This document shows positions 8,346 to 17,339 of a DNA stretch of 64,000 bases, piece by piece. Position 1 is the stretch's first letter; each line of letters opens with the position of its first letter. Made by a program: the position numbers and the translations under genes. The notes below the pieces were generated by a model. That model did no database searches, was not told the origin of the DNA, and saw nothing but the letters and a program-made list of their open reading frames with translations. Source of the stretch: Sinorhizobium sp. 8-89 (GTDB lineage: Bacteria; Pseudomonadota; Alphaproteobacteria; Rhizobiales; Rhizobiaceae); assembly GCF_030124325.1 (NCBI RefSeq), contig NZ_JASKLR010000012.1, positions 105,387 to 169,386 on the forward strand. The letters run 5' to 3'.

Positions 8346-9350
8346 ATGGGAATGCAAACACTTCGCATAGCGGCATCGGGCGCGGCCATCATGTCAACAT
8401 TCTGGCCAGGGCTTGCCTTGGCCGAGGACGGGGTCGAATTCTTCAACGGCAAGACCATCAACTACATCGTCGCGACGGCGCCGGGCGGCGTCTATGACAC
8501 CAACGGCCGCCTCGTCGCGCAGTACATGCAGAAATATCTGCCGGGCTCGACCTTCGTCGTGCAGAACATGCCGGGCGCCGGCCATCTGCTGGGCACGAAC
8601 TATATCTATGCCTCCGAACCGGACGGTGTTACCTTCGGCACCTTCAATACCGGTCTGCTCTACGGTCAGCTCAGCGGCGACCCGAACATCAAGTTCGATC
8701 TGACGAAAATGTCTTGGATCGGGAAGGTCGCATCTGACCCGCGGATCATTCTCGTCACCAAGGAATCGGGGATCGAAAGCTACGAACAGCTCAAGACCCT
8801 GAAGGAGCCGGTCAAATTCGCGACCGCCGGCAAGGGAAGCGCCTCGATGATCGAGGCGACCATGTTCGTCAACGCGCTCAAGCTGCCGATCCAGGTGGTT
8901 TCGGGCTATAACGGCAACGAGGACCAACTCGCGATGATGCGGGGCGAGGTCCAGGGTGTCATCGGATCGCGGTCGGAATTTCAGCAGTTCGTCGATGAGG
9001 GCAAAGGCCGCTTCATCGCGCAGGTCGGCGGCACGGAAACGGACGTGCCGCAACTCTCCACGATGGTCGATGACGCGACGGCGAAGCAGGTCGTCGGCCT
9101 GATCGAGTCGCAGAGCGGGATCTCGCGCCTTTCCGCCGGCCCCGCCGGAATTCCGGAGGATCGCCTGAAGGCTCTCCGGGATGCGTATAAGGCCGCTACG
9201 TCCGATCCGGAATTCATTGAGAAGGCGCGTGCACTCGGTCTTCCGGTCGATCCCGCGGTCGGGGACGAGGTCAGGACGCGAGTCGAGAAGGCTTTGGACC
9301 AGGCGCCGGAGGTCATCAACGTGCTGAAAGAGGCGCTGAGCGAAGGCTGA
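8346..9350 (+). CDS. tctC: TctC-type periplasmic solute-binding protein (copy 1)
   Basis: A 334-residue tripartite-tricarboxylate binding receptor with a signal peptide ending near ALAEDG. The mature part begins EFFNGKTINYIVATAPGG and has YLPGSTFVVQNMPGAGHL, the region that forms the ligand pocket in this family. The start follows a strong GGGAGGA site. It is closely related to the next gene, with long identical runs, so the pair arose by tandem duplication. In this copy the motif after VATA reads PGGVYDTNGR, where copy 2 has PGGGYDTNGR, a change close to the expected ligand loop. Confidence 0.92.
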   Translation: MGMQTLRIAASGAAIMSTFWPGLALAEDGVEFFNGKTINYIVATAPGGVYDTNGRLVAQYMQKYLPGSTFVVQNMPGAGHLLGTNYIYASEPDGVTFGTFNTGLLYGQLSGDPNIKFDLTKMSWIGKVASDPRIILVTKESGIESYEQLKTLKEPVKFATAGKGSASMIEATMFVNALKLPIQVVSGYNGNEDQLAMMRGEVQGVIGSRSEFQQFVDEGKGRFIAQVGGTETDVPQLSTMVDDATAKQVVGLIESQSGISRLSAGPAGIPEDRLKALRDAYKAATSDPEFIEKARALGLPVDPAVGDEVRTRVEKALDQAPEVINVLKEALSEG

Positions 9351-9358
9351 TGCGCGCT

Positions 9359-9470
9359 AGATCACGATGACTTTGGGTCGAATCGACCCAAAGTCATAAA
9401 CGTGACCGATTCTAATAAGTTAGAGCGGGATGCGGGCGGAAAACCGCGCGCACCTTACCTCATCCCCTCT
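9359..9470. repeat. RIME-like intergenic palindromic element
   Basis: A palindromic mosaic element between the two tctC genes. It includes the perfect inverted repeat GACTTTGGGTCG-AAT-CGACCCAAAGTC (9369-9395), then TTAGAGCGGGATGCGGGCGG and AAAACCGCGCGCACC...CTCATCCC. The second half matches the element at 58394-58488 closely. It fits the Rhizobium intergenic mosaic (RIME) class. The hairpins could stabilise or terminate upstream mRNA. Confidence 0.75.
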
Positions 9471-9504
9471 GCCGAAATTCAAGCTTCAACTGGGAGGAAA
9501 AACA

Positions 9505-10512
9505 ATGAAATGGCATTCAATTCGCATGGCGGCTTGCGCGACTGCGGCTTTGCTCACGATCTCGACTACCGGCGCTTCAGCGCAGGAGGGCAAGGAGTTC
9601 TTCAACGGCAAGACGGTAAATTATATCGTCGCGACCGGACCGGGCGGCGGCTACGACACCAATGGCCGTCTCGTGGCGCAGTTCATGCAGAAATATCTGC
9701 CGGGTTCGACCTTCGTCGTCCAGAACATGCCCGGCGCCGGCCACCTCATCGGAGCGAACTATATTTACGCTTCCGAGCCGGATGGCCTGACATTCGGTAC
9801 GTTCAACACCGGCCTCATCTACGGGCAGCTCGGCGGTGACCCCGGCATCAAGTTCGACTTGGCGGACATGTCCTGGATCGGGAAGGTCGCCTCCGATCCG
9901 CGCGTCATCGTCGTGAGCAAGGATTCCGGCATCGAGAGCTACGAGCAGCTCAAGGCTCTGAAGGAGCCGATCCGCTTTGCTTCCGCCGGTGTCGGCAGCG
10001 CCTCCACGATCGAGACCACGATGTTGGTCAACGCGCTCGACCTGCCGATCCAGATTGTTTCCGGCTACAACGGCAGCGACGACCAACTCGCCTTGCGCCG
10101 GGGCGAGGTGCAGGGGATCATCGCCTCGCGCTCCTCCTTCCAGCAGTTCGTGGATGAGGGCAATGGCCGCTTCATCGCCCAGATCGGCGGTTCGGAGACG
10201 GACGTGCCGCAGCTCTCCTCGCTGGTCGACGATGAAGAAGCCAAGAAGGTCGTTGCTCTGGTGGCCTCGCAAAGCAACATTTCACGGCTTACGGCAGGTC
10301 CAGCCGGCATCCCGGAAGACCGGCTGAAGGCTCTGCGCGATGCCTACAAAGCAGCCACGTCCGATCCGGAATTCCTGGCGAAGGCACAGTCTCTCAGTCT
10401 GCCGGTGGACCCGAAGGTAGGTGAAGAAGTCGCGACAACGGTCAAGGCGGCTATGGATCAGACGCCGGAAATCGTCGAGTTCCTGAAACAGACCCTTCTG
10501 TCGCGTAACTGA
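9505..10512 (+). CDS. tctC: TctC-type periplasmic solute-binding protein (copy 2)
   Basis: A 335-residue paralogue of the preceding gene, with signal peptide TTGASAQEG and the same core (VATGPGGGYDTNGR, YLPGSTFVVQNMPGAGHL, AGPAGIPEDRLKALRDAYKA). The start follows GGGAGGA. Both copies can serve the single TctAB channel. Differences concentrate in short stretches (for example KGSASMIEATMF against VGSASTIETTML), which may tune ligand preference. No frame damage is visible in either copy. Confidence 0.92.
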   Translation: MKWHSIRMAACATAALLTISTTGASAQEGKEFFNGKTVNYIVATGPGGGYDTNGRLVAQFMQKYLPGSTFVVQNMPGAGHLIGANYIYASEPDGLTFGTFNTGLIYGQLGGDPGIKFDLADMSWIGKVASDPRVIVVSKDSGIESYEQLKALKEPIRFASAGVGSASTIETTMLVNALDLPIQIVSGYNGSDDQLALRRGEVQGIIASRSSFQQFVDEGNGRFIAQIGGSETDVPQLSSLVDDEEAKKVVALVASQSNISRLTAGPAGIPEDRLKALRDAYKAATSDPEFLAKAQSLSLPVDPKVGEEVATTVKAAMDQTPEIVEFLKQTLLSRN

Positions 10513-10526
10513 GCCTTGCGGCGCTG

Positions 10527-10551
10527 CGGGCGGTGGTCATGCCGCCGCCCG
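10527..10551 (+). terminator. GC-rich hairpin after the tct operon
   Basis: An inverted repeat, CGGGCGG-T-GG ... CC-G-CCGCCCG, begins 15 bases after the tctC2 stop and is followed by a weakly T-rich GTTTGGTTGG. It is a plausible intrinsic terminator. Confidence 0.5.
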
Positions 10552-10612
10552 TTTGGTTGGCCTGCCACCACCGACGCGGCCGTCATCGCCGGCACGAGGG
10601 GCCGCCGCCAAT

Positions 10613-10705
10613 TCCTTAAATCGGAGCCGATTTAAGAAGAAATACGCAACTAATCAAAGCGTTACACATGTTTTTGCACGTCTGAAAGGACGCGTGGCGC
10701 CGTAG
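10613..10705. repeat. Short palindromic repeat, CTTAAATCGG/CTGTAG family (copy a)
   Basis: It begins CCTTAAATCGGAGCCGATTTAAG, continues through a GCAACTAATCAAAGCGTTACA stretch and ends in a GCACGTCTGAAAGGACGCGT hairpin followed by GGCGCCGTAG. Related copies are at 13014, 27652, 30451, 37471 and 45707. This copy lies in the leader of the frameshifted dehydrogenase gene. Confidence 0.65.
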
Positions 10706-10731
10706 CGCGGCAAGCAGATCCTGAGGTGGAA

Positions 10732-11593
10732 ATGAAAATCGGTGTCGTTGGAACGGGAGAAATGGGCCTCGCGATGGCGGGTCACCTGCTGGAAAGAGGC
10801 TTCGAGGTTTCGGCCTTCGACGTCAGCGAACGAGCGACTGGCGGCGGCCGAGGCACGCGGCATCGCATCGAAGCGAAGCCTCGATGAACTGGCTCGTTCG
10901 GCTGATGTCTTTGTTCTCGTCGTTGCAACCGATCAACAGGTTATCGATGTTTGCGAGGAGCTTGCGGTCAAGGCAGCCGACGATACGCTGATCGTCGTTG
11001 CAGCGACGATCAGCCCGGAGACGATGCGCGACCTTGGTCCGCATCTGAAGGCAAAAGGCAAGCGTCTCGTCGATGCGCCGGTCGTCTACGGCGCCGCCGG
11101 AGCGCGGTCAGGCACGCTGCTTTCGCTCTGCGGCGGGACGGAGGAGGACGTCGAGCGCGTTCGCGCGGCGCTGATGAGCTACAGCCGCGATGTCGTGCAT
11201 GTCGGACCGCTCGGGGCGGGGCAGATTGCGAAATCCTGCAACAACCTGCTGCACTGGATTCATTGCGTCGCCAATTTCGAAACCCTCCTGATCGCGAAGC
11301 GTTACGGCATCGACGCGCAGCGCATGCGCGAGATTCTGCTGGCCTGTCCCGGCACGAATGGCACGCTGGCGCGCTGGGATTCCACGCGCTTCACCTGGCA
11401 GGAGAAGGACATGGACGTCACCCTCGAGCTTGCGCAGAAGGCCGGGCTGATGCTGCCGCTCGCCGGCCAGGTGGACCAGATCATCAAGACATTGAAGGCC
11501 GACGACGTGAAAGCCCTGCTCTATGGACCCGAGGCGACCTATCTTGGGCGGACGGTGAGACCGCTCGCGCCCTCGGAAGGCGGTCTCGCCTGA
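10732..11593 (+). pseudogene. 3-hydroxyisobutyrate dehydrogenase-like (beta-hydroxyacid dehydrogenase), frameshifted
   Basis: From the ATG at 10732 the frame gives the Rossmann motif MKIGVVGTGEMGLAMAGHLL and FEVSAFDVSERA, then runs off. The rest (LAAAEARGIASKRS to GRTVRPLAPSEG) lies in the next frame. Removing one A near 10837 joins them into a 286-residue protein of normal length. The family signature GPLGAGQIAKSCNNLL, with the catalytic Lys, is intact. Such enzymes oxidise beta-hydroxy acids with NAD(P). The lesion may be real or a base-calling error; nothing else is decayed. Confidence 0.8.
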
Positions 11594-11717
11594 CGGATTT
11601 CGCCCTTTGGTGTCGCCGGCGAGCGCAGTATCGGGAAAACGCCTTTTCCGAAAACACACTACCGACGCCGGTTCAAAAGACTCATAGTTCGCGCCGAATG
11701 CGGAACGATAAAGCCAA

Positions 11718-12959
11718 ATGAAAGTGAACCAGATGGCCAGTACTGTTGATACAAAGCCGCTCAGTGGTGAACCGGTTGCGGTTTCCGATCCCGGCAATAC
11801 CAAGTTCCTCGTCGATCCTTATAAGGATTGGTCGAAGGGGGAGGGCATCCCGATCCATTTCGATCTCGGGCACGATCTCCTTGCGCTCGAAACCGGACCA
11901 TGGGATCGCTACGACGCGCGCGGCTGCTTTGCGCACACTCACGGCATGGGCGACTTCATGGCGAACTACGTCATCGAGGTCCTGCCCGGCCGCAAGACAC
12001 GCCCGGTGAAACACCTCTATGAAGCGTTCTTCTATGTCCTGTCGGGCTATGGCTCGACGACCGTCTGGCTTCCGAACGGTGAAGTCCGCACGTTCGAATG
12101 GGGGCCGAAGGCGCTCTTCGCCATCCCGTTGAACTGCCTCTACCAGTTCAACAACGGTTCGGGTGTCGATACCGTGCGCCTCTCCTGCACGAACAACGCG
12201 CCGCTGACCATCAACCTTTACCACAACCTCGATTTCGTCTTCGACAACGACTTCGCTTTCAAGGACCGCATCGGCCAGGCCAAGCATTTCGAAGGCGAGG
12301 GCGCGCTTTATTCCTACGGCTTGGAATCGGCGCGAAAGGTGCAGAACATCTGGGAAACCAATTTCGTCCACGACCTGACGAGCTTCAAGCTCTATGAGTT
12401 CGAGGGACGCGGCAAGGGATCGCTCAACGTCAATTTCGTGCTGGCGGACGGAACGATGCATTCCCACGTTTCGCAGATGCCGGTCGGCCGATACAAGAAG
12501 GCGCATCGCCATGCCGCAGGAACGCACGTCCATGCCGTCGACGGCGAGGGATACTCGCTGATGTGGTATGAGGGAGACTCCGAATTCAAGGAGATCCCGT
12601 GGCGCCACGGCTTCATGTATACGCCGCCGTTTTGGATGTACCACCAGCATTTCAACACCTGCGACCAGCCGGCGCGTTATGTCGCTTGCAGTCTCGGCAG
12701 CCGGCGCTACCCGTTCATCTCGCTGCGGCGCAAGAGTGCGGAAGGCGGCGGGGCGACCTCGGTCAAGGACGGCGGACGGCAGATCGAATACGAGGATCAG
12801 GATCCGCGCGTGCATCGCAAGTTCCTTGAGGAGTTGCAGAAGACTGGCGTTCCGTCTGCCATGGGCGACATCTTCGACGAGGCGGCTATCATGGCCCTGC
12901 CGAAGGAAAGCCTGACGGGTGTCATCCAGACGCCCATCCTTGCCGGTCCCGCGACGTAA
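11718..12959 (+). CDS. Bicupin protein, possibly a dioxygenase
   Basis: A 413-residue soluble protein with two cupin barrels. The first lies around residues 95-160 (LYEAFFYVLSGYGSTTVWLPNG); the second is around 255-310 and has a His-rich metal motif (KAHRHAAGTHVHAVDGEGYS). Bicupins of this size include gentisate-type ring-cleavage dioxygenases and sugar isomerases, but I do not recognise a close characterised relative. It sits between a hydroxyacid dehydrogenase and a EutA homologue. No strong ribosome site precedes the ATG at 11718; a second Met lies five codons later. Confidence 0.7.
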   Translation: MKVNQMASTVDTKPLSGEPVAVSDPGNTKFLVDPYKDWSKGEGIPIHFDLGHDLLALETGPWDRYDARGCFAHTHGMGDFMANYVIEVLPGRKTRPVKHLYEAFFYVLSGYGSTTVWLPNGEVRTFEWGPKALFAIPLNCLYQFNNGSGVDTVRLSCTNNAPLTINLYHNLDFVFDNDFAFKDRIGQAKHFEGEGALYSYGLESARKVQNIWETNFVHDLTSFKLYEFEGRGKGSLNVNFVLADGTMHSHVSQMPVGRYKKAHRHAAGTHVHAVDGEGYSLMWYEGDSEFKEIPWRHGFMYTPPFWMYHQHFNTCDQPARYVACSLGSRRYPFISLRRKSAEGGGATSVKDGGRQIEYEDQDPRVHRKFLEELQKTGVPSAMGDIFDEAAIMALPKESLTGVIQTPILAGPAT

Positions 12960-13013
12960 GGCACGGCGCGGATCAGGCGGCCGGGTGGGTGAGGCCCGGC
13001 ATCACCGCATGAT

Positions 13014-13110
13014 CTCCTAGATCGGAGCCGATTGAGGACAAATTCTTGCGGCAATTCAAAGTGCTACAGCGATCTTTTGCGCCTCTCGAAGAGGCGCGGC
13101 GGCGCTGTAG
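13014..13110. repeat. Short palindromic repeat (copy b)
   Basis: ATCGGAGCCGATTGAGG, then GCAATTCAAAGTGCTACAGCG and a GCGCCTCTCGAAGAGGCGC hairpin, closed by GGCGCTGTAG. CTACAGCG and CGCTGTAG pair across the hairpin. It ends 17 bases before the eutA-like start. Confidence 0.7.
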
Positions 13111-13126
13111 GAAAGAGGAGTTGCGG

Positions 13127-14632
13127 GTGCACGATCTCGATTTCGACCACGAGCATGACGATCTGTCCGACAGCGAACGTCAGCAGATCGCGGATTGGCT
13201 GTGGAAGCAGGAAACCGTCGATCTGTTGACGGTCGGCATCGATATCGGCAGTTCCACGTCTCACCTGCTGTTTGCAAATGTCGTCTTGCGGCGGGAGACG
13301 GACGATCTTTCCAGCCGATTTGTCGTTGTCGATCGGCGGGTGCTCTGGCGCTCGCCCATCCTCCTGACGCCGTTTCTGCCGGACGGGACGATCGACGCGC
13401 ACGAATTGAGGCACTTCTTTCAGCACTGCTATCATGACGCCGGCTACAAGCGCAGCCACATAGACACCGGCGCCGTCATTCTGACCGGCGAAGCGATCAA
13501 GCGAAAGAACGCGCGGGCGATCGACGAAATCTTTGCAAATGAATCAGGCCGTTTCGTCTGTGCAACTGCCGGCCACAAGCTTGAATGCATGCTCGCAGCC
13601 CATGGTTCGGGCGCGACCGCACTCTCGAAGAAAAGGGATGCCTGCGGCCTGCACGTCGACATCGGCGGCGGCACAACCAAGCTTGCCTTGATCGACAAGG
13701 GAGAAATTGTCAGCGGCGCGGCCTTTGCGGTCGGCGGGCGGCTGCTAGCTCAGGACAACCAAGGTGCATGGTCCCGTGTCGATGATTCCGCTCGGATCGT
13801 TGCGGAGGAACTTGGGCTCGACACCGACCCCGGCACGATCGCTGACGCTGGGAACCGCCGCGCCATTGTGAAGCGCCTGGCTGCCGCCGCGGTTGATGAG
13901 ATTCTCGGTGACCCACTCGACCCGCTTGGCGAGCGCCTTCTCCTCACCGAGCCTCTCGAACGGCCAGTCCAGCCGACCTACATCACCTTTTCCGGTGGCG
14001 TCTCGGAATACATTTTCGATTACGAGCGGAATGACCATGGCGACGTAGCGCGGGATCTCGCCGACGAGATCGTGGCGCAGCTCAAGCCGCGCATCGAGAT
14101 ACCGATGGTCGATGCCGGGCAACGCATCCGCGCGACCGTCATCGGCGCCTCGCAATTCACCGTGCAGGTCAGCGGCAAGACGCTCTACATGAATGGCGCC
14201 GACGCCCTGCCCAGGCACAACATCCCGGTGGTCCATCTCGGAAAGACGCTCCCCGAAGAGATCGACCCGGAGGAAATCGCTGCGGCTTTCCGCGAGAGCG
14301 CCGACAGGCAGGATCACGACGTCTCCGCGATGACTGCGCTTGCTTTTTCGTGGACTGGGCTACCGGACTACGAGCGCCTGCTCGCCATGGCCAAGGCGAT
14401 CAAGATGGTTGCCGCGCCAGAGGGTAAGCGCAAGGCACTCCTGGTCCTGATGATCGATGGCGATGTCGGTCAGACAATCGGCCGTATCCTCGACAGGGAG
14501 CTCGGAATCCAGTCGCACCTGATCTCCATCGACGGCGTGCGGCTCAAGAATCTGGATTTCGTCGATCTCGGCGAGTTTCTTAACCCGCCGGGGGTCATTC
14601 CCGTTGTTATCAAGTCGCTGCTCTTTTCTTGA
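13127..14632 (+). CDS. eutA: EutA-family ethanolamine ammonia-lyase reactivating factor homologue
   Basis: A 501-residue ASKHA-fold ATPase that aligns with remembered E. coli EutA along its whole length: VGIDIGSSTSHLLFANV, VILTGEAIKRKNARA, CATAGHKLECMLAAHGSGA, DIGGGTTKLALIDKG, ITFSGGVSEYIF and the C-terminal GVIPVVIKSLLF. EutA exchanges damaged cobalamin out of ethanolamine ammonia-lyase using ATP. No eutB or eutC is in the window. The GTG at 13127 follows AAAGAGGAG with proper spacing, and upstream codons fall in a repeat. Its neighbour here is the bicupin, so its client enzyme is unclear. Confidence 0.85.
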   Translation: MHDLDFDHEHDDLSDSERQQIADWLWKQETVDLLTVGIDIGSSTSHLLFANVVLRRETDDLSSRFVVVDRRVLWRSPILLTPFLPDGTIDAHELRHFFQHCYHDAGYKRSHIDTGAVILTGEAIKRKNARAIDEIFANESGRFVCATAGHKLECMLAAHGSGATALSKKRDACGLHVDIGGGTTKLALIDKGEIVSGAAFAVGGRLLAQDNQGAWSRVDDSARIVAEELGLDTDPGTIADAGNRRAIVKRLAAAAVDEILGDPLDPLGERLLLTEPLERPVQPTYITFSGGVSEYIFDYERNDHGDVARDLADEIVAQLKPRIEIPMVDAGQRIRATVIGASQFTVQVSGKTLYMNGADALPRHNIPVVHLGKTLPEEIDPEEIAAAFRESADRQDHDVSAMTALAFSWTGLPDYERLLAMAKAIKMVAAPEGKRKALLVLMIDGDVGQTIGRILDRELGIQSHLISIDGVRLKNLDFVDLGEFLNPPGVIPVVIKSLLFS

Positions 14633-14669
14633 ATTGTCCCCGGCGCAGAGTTGTGCCAAGACGCCGGAG

Positions 14670-15632
14670 ATGATCAAGTCTTCTGACATGCCGAGATCGA
14701 GCTTTGACGGGCTCGATCTCAACGACATCGTGATCTTCACGCGCGTGGTGCAGCATGGCAGCTTCACTACTGCGGCAAAGATCTTTGGGAAGTCGCCGTC
14801 CTATATGAGCAAGCACGTCTCCCAGCTCGAGGAGGCGTTAAAGCTGACCCTGCTCAACCGCTCGACGCATGCTGTCTTTCTGACCGATGCGGGTAGCGTC
14901 TTCTTCGATCATTGCACGCGGATCCTCACCGAGATCGACGCCGCGAAGGCGGATGCGAGCGGGCTCAGCAGCGAACTGATAGGCACCCTGCGGGTCCACA
15001 GCACCCCCGGCGTTGGTCAGGCGCTCGTCGCGCCGGCAATCGTCGATTTCAACGCGCGATATCCTTCGATCAAGGTCGAGCTCACCGTCAGCGCCTACTC
15101 GGTGAACCTGATGGAACGCGGCGTGGATGTTGTTATCGGCAGCCGCGATTTCGATGACGACGAGTCGTTTCACACCGGTCTCTTCGAACGCAAGCTCGGA
15201 CCAGCACCCTACGTGATTTGCGCCGCGCCAGCCTATTTCGCCGAGCGGCCGAGACCGATGAAGCCGGCCGACCTTCGTGAGCACAACTGCCTGATCCACA
15301 CGACGCAGAAACCGGATCCGCGGATCTGGGGTGCACGCTTCGACGACGAGGAGATCACCGTGCAGGTGGACGGCACATTTCATTCGAATTTCGAGAGCGC
15401 CATCCTTCTTGCGGCCCTTCAGGGCGCCGGTATCGCCCGTCTTCCCCTTTATAGTGTCGTCGAAGAAATCCGTGCCGGAAGGCTGCTTTCCGTCTTTGAT
15501 GGCGAGATCGTCTCGCATCGTGTGATCAAGGCGTTCTATCCGCGCAGCCGCTTTGTGCCGAAGAAGCTTCGGGCTTTCCTGGCGATATTGGAAGCACGGC
15601 TCAAGGATGCAATGCGGCCTGGCGCGGAATGA
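14670..15632 (+). CDS. LysR-family transcriptional regulator
   Basis: A protein of about 320 residues with an N-terminal winged HTH (FTRVVQHGSFTTAAKIFGKSPSYMSKHVSQLEEAL) and a substrate-binding domain (GTLRVHSTPGVGQALVAP onward). It follows the eutA-like gene and probably regulates the tct, bicupin and eutA genes. The N-terminus is uncertain: Met codons at 14670 and 14688 are both possible. It belongs to the CrgA/DsdC-like subgroup by its FDDEEITVQVDGTFHSN region (weak judgement). Confidence 0.88.
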   Translation: MIKSSDMPRSSFDGLDLNDIVIFTRVVQHGSFTTAAKIFGKSPSYMSKHVSQLEEALKLTLLNRSTHAVFLTDAGSVFFDHCTRILTEIDAAKADASGLSSELIGTLRVHSTPGVGQALVAPAIVDFNARYPSIKVELTVSAYSVNLMERGVDVVIGSRDFDDDESFHTGLFERKLGPAPYVICAAPAYFAERPRPMKPADLREHNCLIHTTQKPDPRIWGARFDDEEITVQVDGTFHSNFESAILLAALQGAGIARLPLYSVVEEIRAGRLLSVFDGEIVSHRVIKAFYPRSRFVPKKLRAFLAILEARLKDAMRPGAE

Positions 15633-15660
15633 TTTCGGGACTGGATCGGAGGGAATTGCC

Positions 15661-17187
15661 TTGGATAATAAGAAGCCGACTGTCTTGATGATCATGGACG
15701 GATGGGGCTGGCGCGAAGAAGCGGAGGGCAACGCCGTCCTGCTTGCGAAGACGCCGAACTTCGACCGCTTGTGGTCGACGTGCCCGCACGCGTTCTTAAC
15801 AACGCATGGTCCGGCGGTAGGTTTGCCCGAGGGGCAGATGGGCAATTCCGAAGTGGGGCATCTGAATATCGGCGCGGGGCGTATCGTTATGCAGGAACTG
15901 CCTCGCATCGATGCCGCGATCGTCGATGGAACCCTGCGCAATCTGCTCGCGGAAAGCCGGCTGCCGGGTACGCTCAAGCGGACGGGGGGCGTGTGCCATA
16001 TCCTCGGACTCGTTTCTCCAGGGGGCGTGCATTCGCACATGGACCATGTCGCGGCGGTCGCCCGGGAGCTTGCGAGCCTTGGCGTGCGGCCGATCGTTCA
16101 CGCGTTCACAGACGGCCGCGATACGCAACCGGGGCAGGCGGCGTCGTATCTTCGCCAACTCACTGAGAAGCTTCCGGACGGTGCTGTTGTCGCCACCGTC
16201 AGCGGCCGGTTCTTTGCGATGGACAGGGACAGCCGCTGGGATCGGGTCAGGCTCGCCTACGAGGCGATCGCCCTGGGCAAAGGGGGGCGTTTCGCTACGG
16301 CGGAGGAAGCAATCGAAGCAGCGGCCACGCAGGGCAAGACGGATGAATTCATCCCGCCGAGCCTCATCGGCGACTATGCAGGTATTCGGGACGGCGACGC
16401 GATTCTTTGTGCAAACTTCCGGTCGGATCGGGTGCGCGAGATCCTGGCGGCCCTGACGCTTCCGGACTTTGCTGGCTTCGAGTGCGGGCGGAGGCCCGAA
16501 CTGTCGATCGCCGTTGGAATGGTCTCCTATGGATCAGAGCTCGACCCAACGATGCGCACCTTGTTTCCACCTCAGCGTCTCGACGACGGATTGAGCGAGA
16601 CGGTCGCAAAGGCAGGGAAGACGCAAATCCATCTCGCAGAAACGGAAAAATACCCGCATGTGACGTATTTTCTGAACGGCGGGCGCGAGGCCGCATACGA
16701 ACACGAGGATCGCATCCTCGTGCCCTCGCCTAAGGTGGCCACCTACGATCTGCAACCGGCGATGTCGGCCCCGGAATTGACGACGAAGGTCGTTGCCGCG
16801 ATCGAGAGCGGAAGATACGACTTGGTGGTCGTCAATTTCGCCAATCCGGACATGGTTGGTCATACCGGCAAGCTGGAGGCGGCCATTGTTGCAGTCGAGA
16901 CCGTTGATGGGGCGCTCGGCGAAATCGACGCTGCCGTCGCCCGGGCGGGCGGGGCCATGCTAGTCATAGCCGACCACGGCAACTGCGAGATGATGATCGA
17001 TCCTGAGAACGGAGAACCGCACACGGCCCATACCACCAATCCGGTGCCGGTCTTGCTATCTGGTTCGTCACGTGACGTGCGCCTACGCGATGGTATTCTC
17101 GCCGATGTCGCGCCCACTATTCTGGCCCTCATGGGGATCCGGCAGCCGGAGGCGATGACGGGCCGTGCACTTTTCGCGGATCAATGA
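15661..17187 (+). CDS. gpmI: 2,3-bisphosphoglycerate-independent phosphoglycerate mutase
   Basis: A 508-residue alkaline-phosphatase-superfamily enzyme of normal length that interconverts 3- and 2-phosphoglycerate using two Mn ions. It shows VLMIMDGWGWR (metal Asp), the catalytic Ser segment GQMGNSEVGHLNIGAGR, HAFTDGRDTQP, NFANPDMVGHTG and ADHGNCEMM. It starts with TTG at 15661 after GGAGGG, at the family N-terminus; no ATG fits. The position before an amino-sugar operon is unusual for a glycolytic gene and suggests an accessory copy. Confidence 0.93.
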   Translation: MDNKKPTVLMIMDGWGWREEAEGNAVLLAKTPNFDRLWSTCPHAFLTTHGPAVGLPEGQMGNSEVGHLNIGAGRIVMQELPRIDAAIVDGTLRNLLAESRLPGTLKRTGGVCHILGLVSPGGVHSHMDHVAAVARELASLGVRPIVHAFTDGRDTQPGQAASYLRQLTEKLPDGAVVATVSGRFFAMDRDSRWDRVRLAYEAIALGKGGRFATAEEAIEAAATQGKTDEFIPPSLIGDYAGIRDGDAILCANFRSDRVREILAALTLPDFAGFECGRRPELSIAVGMVSYGSELDPTMRTLFPPQRLDDGLSETVAKAGKTQIHLAETEKYPHVTYFLNGGREAAYEHEDRILVPSPKVATYDLQPAMSAPELTTKVVAAIESGRYDLVVVNFANPDMVGHTGKLEAAIVAVETVDGALGEIDAAVARAGGAMLVIADHGNCEMMIDPENGEPHTAHTTNPVPVLLSGSSRDVRLRDGILADVAPTILALMGIRQPEAMTGRALFADQ

Positions 17188-17270
17188 TCTCGCCTGCAGA
17201 AAAGACGTGGCGGCGCGGTGGCCAAGTGAACTCCGCGCCGGTGCATCGGCCAGTTTGCGTTGAGCGGATA

Positions 17271-17293
17271 ATACCAGTATAGCTCCAGCTGGT
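17271..17293. promoter_or_regulatory. Operator-like inverted repeat in front of the GntR gene
   Basis: ACCAG (17273-17277) and CTGGT (17289-17293) form an inverted repeat 47 bases before the GntR start. The same half-sites recur at 18088-18121, in front of nanEK. HutC-type GntR regulators of amino-sugar genes (DasR/NagR) are known to bind ACTGGT-type palindromes, so autoregulation is likely. Confidence 0.55.
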
Positions 17294-17339
17294 GCCTGTG
17301 AAAGAATTCCACAGGCGGCAGAACTGGCATGGAGCGGCA

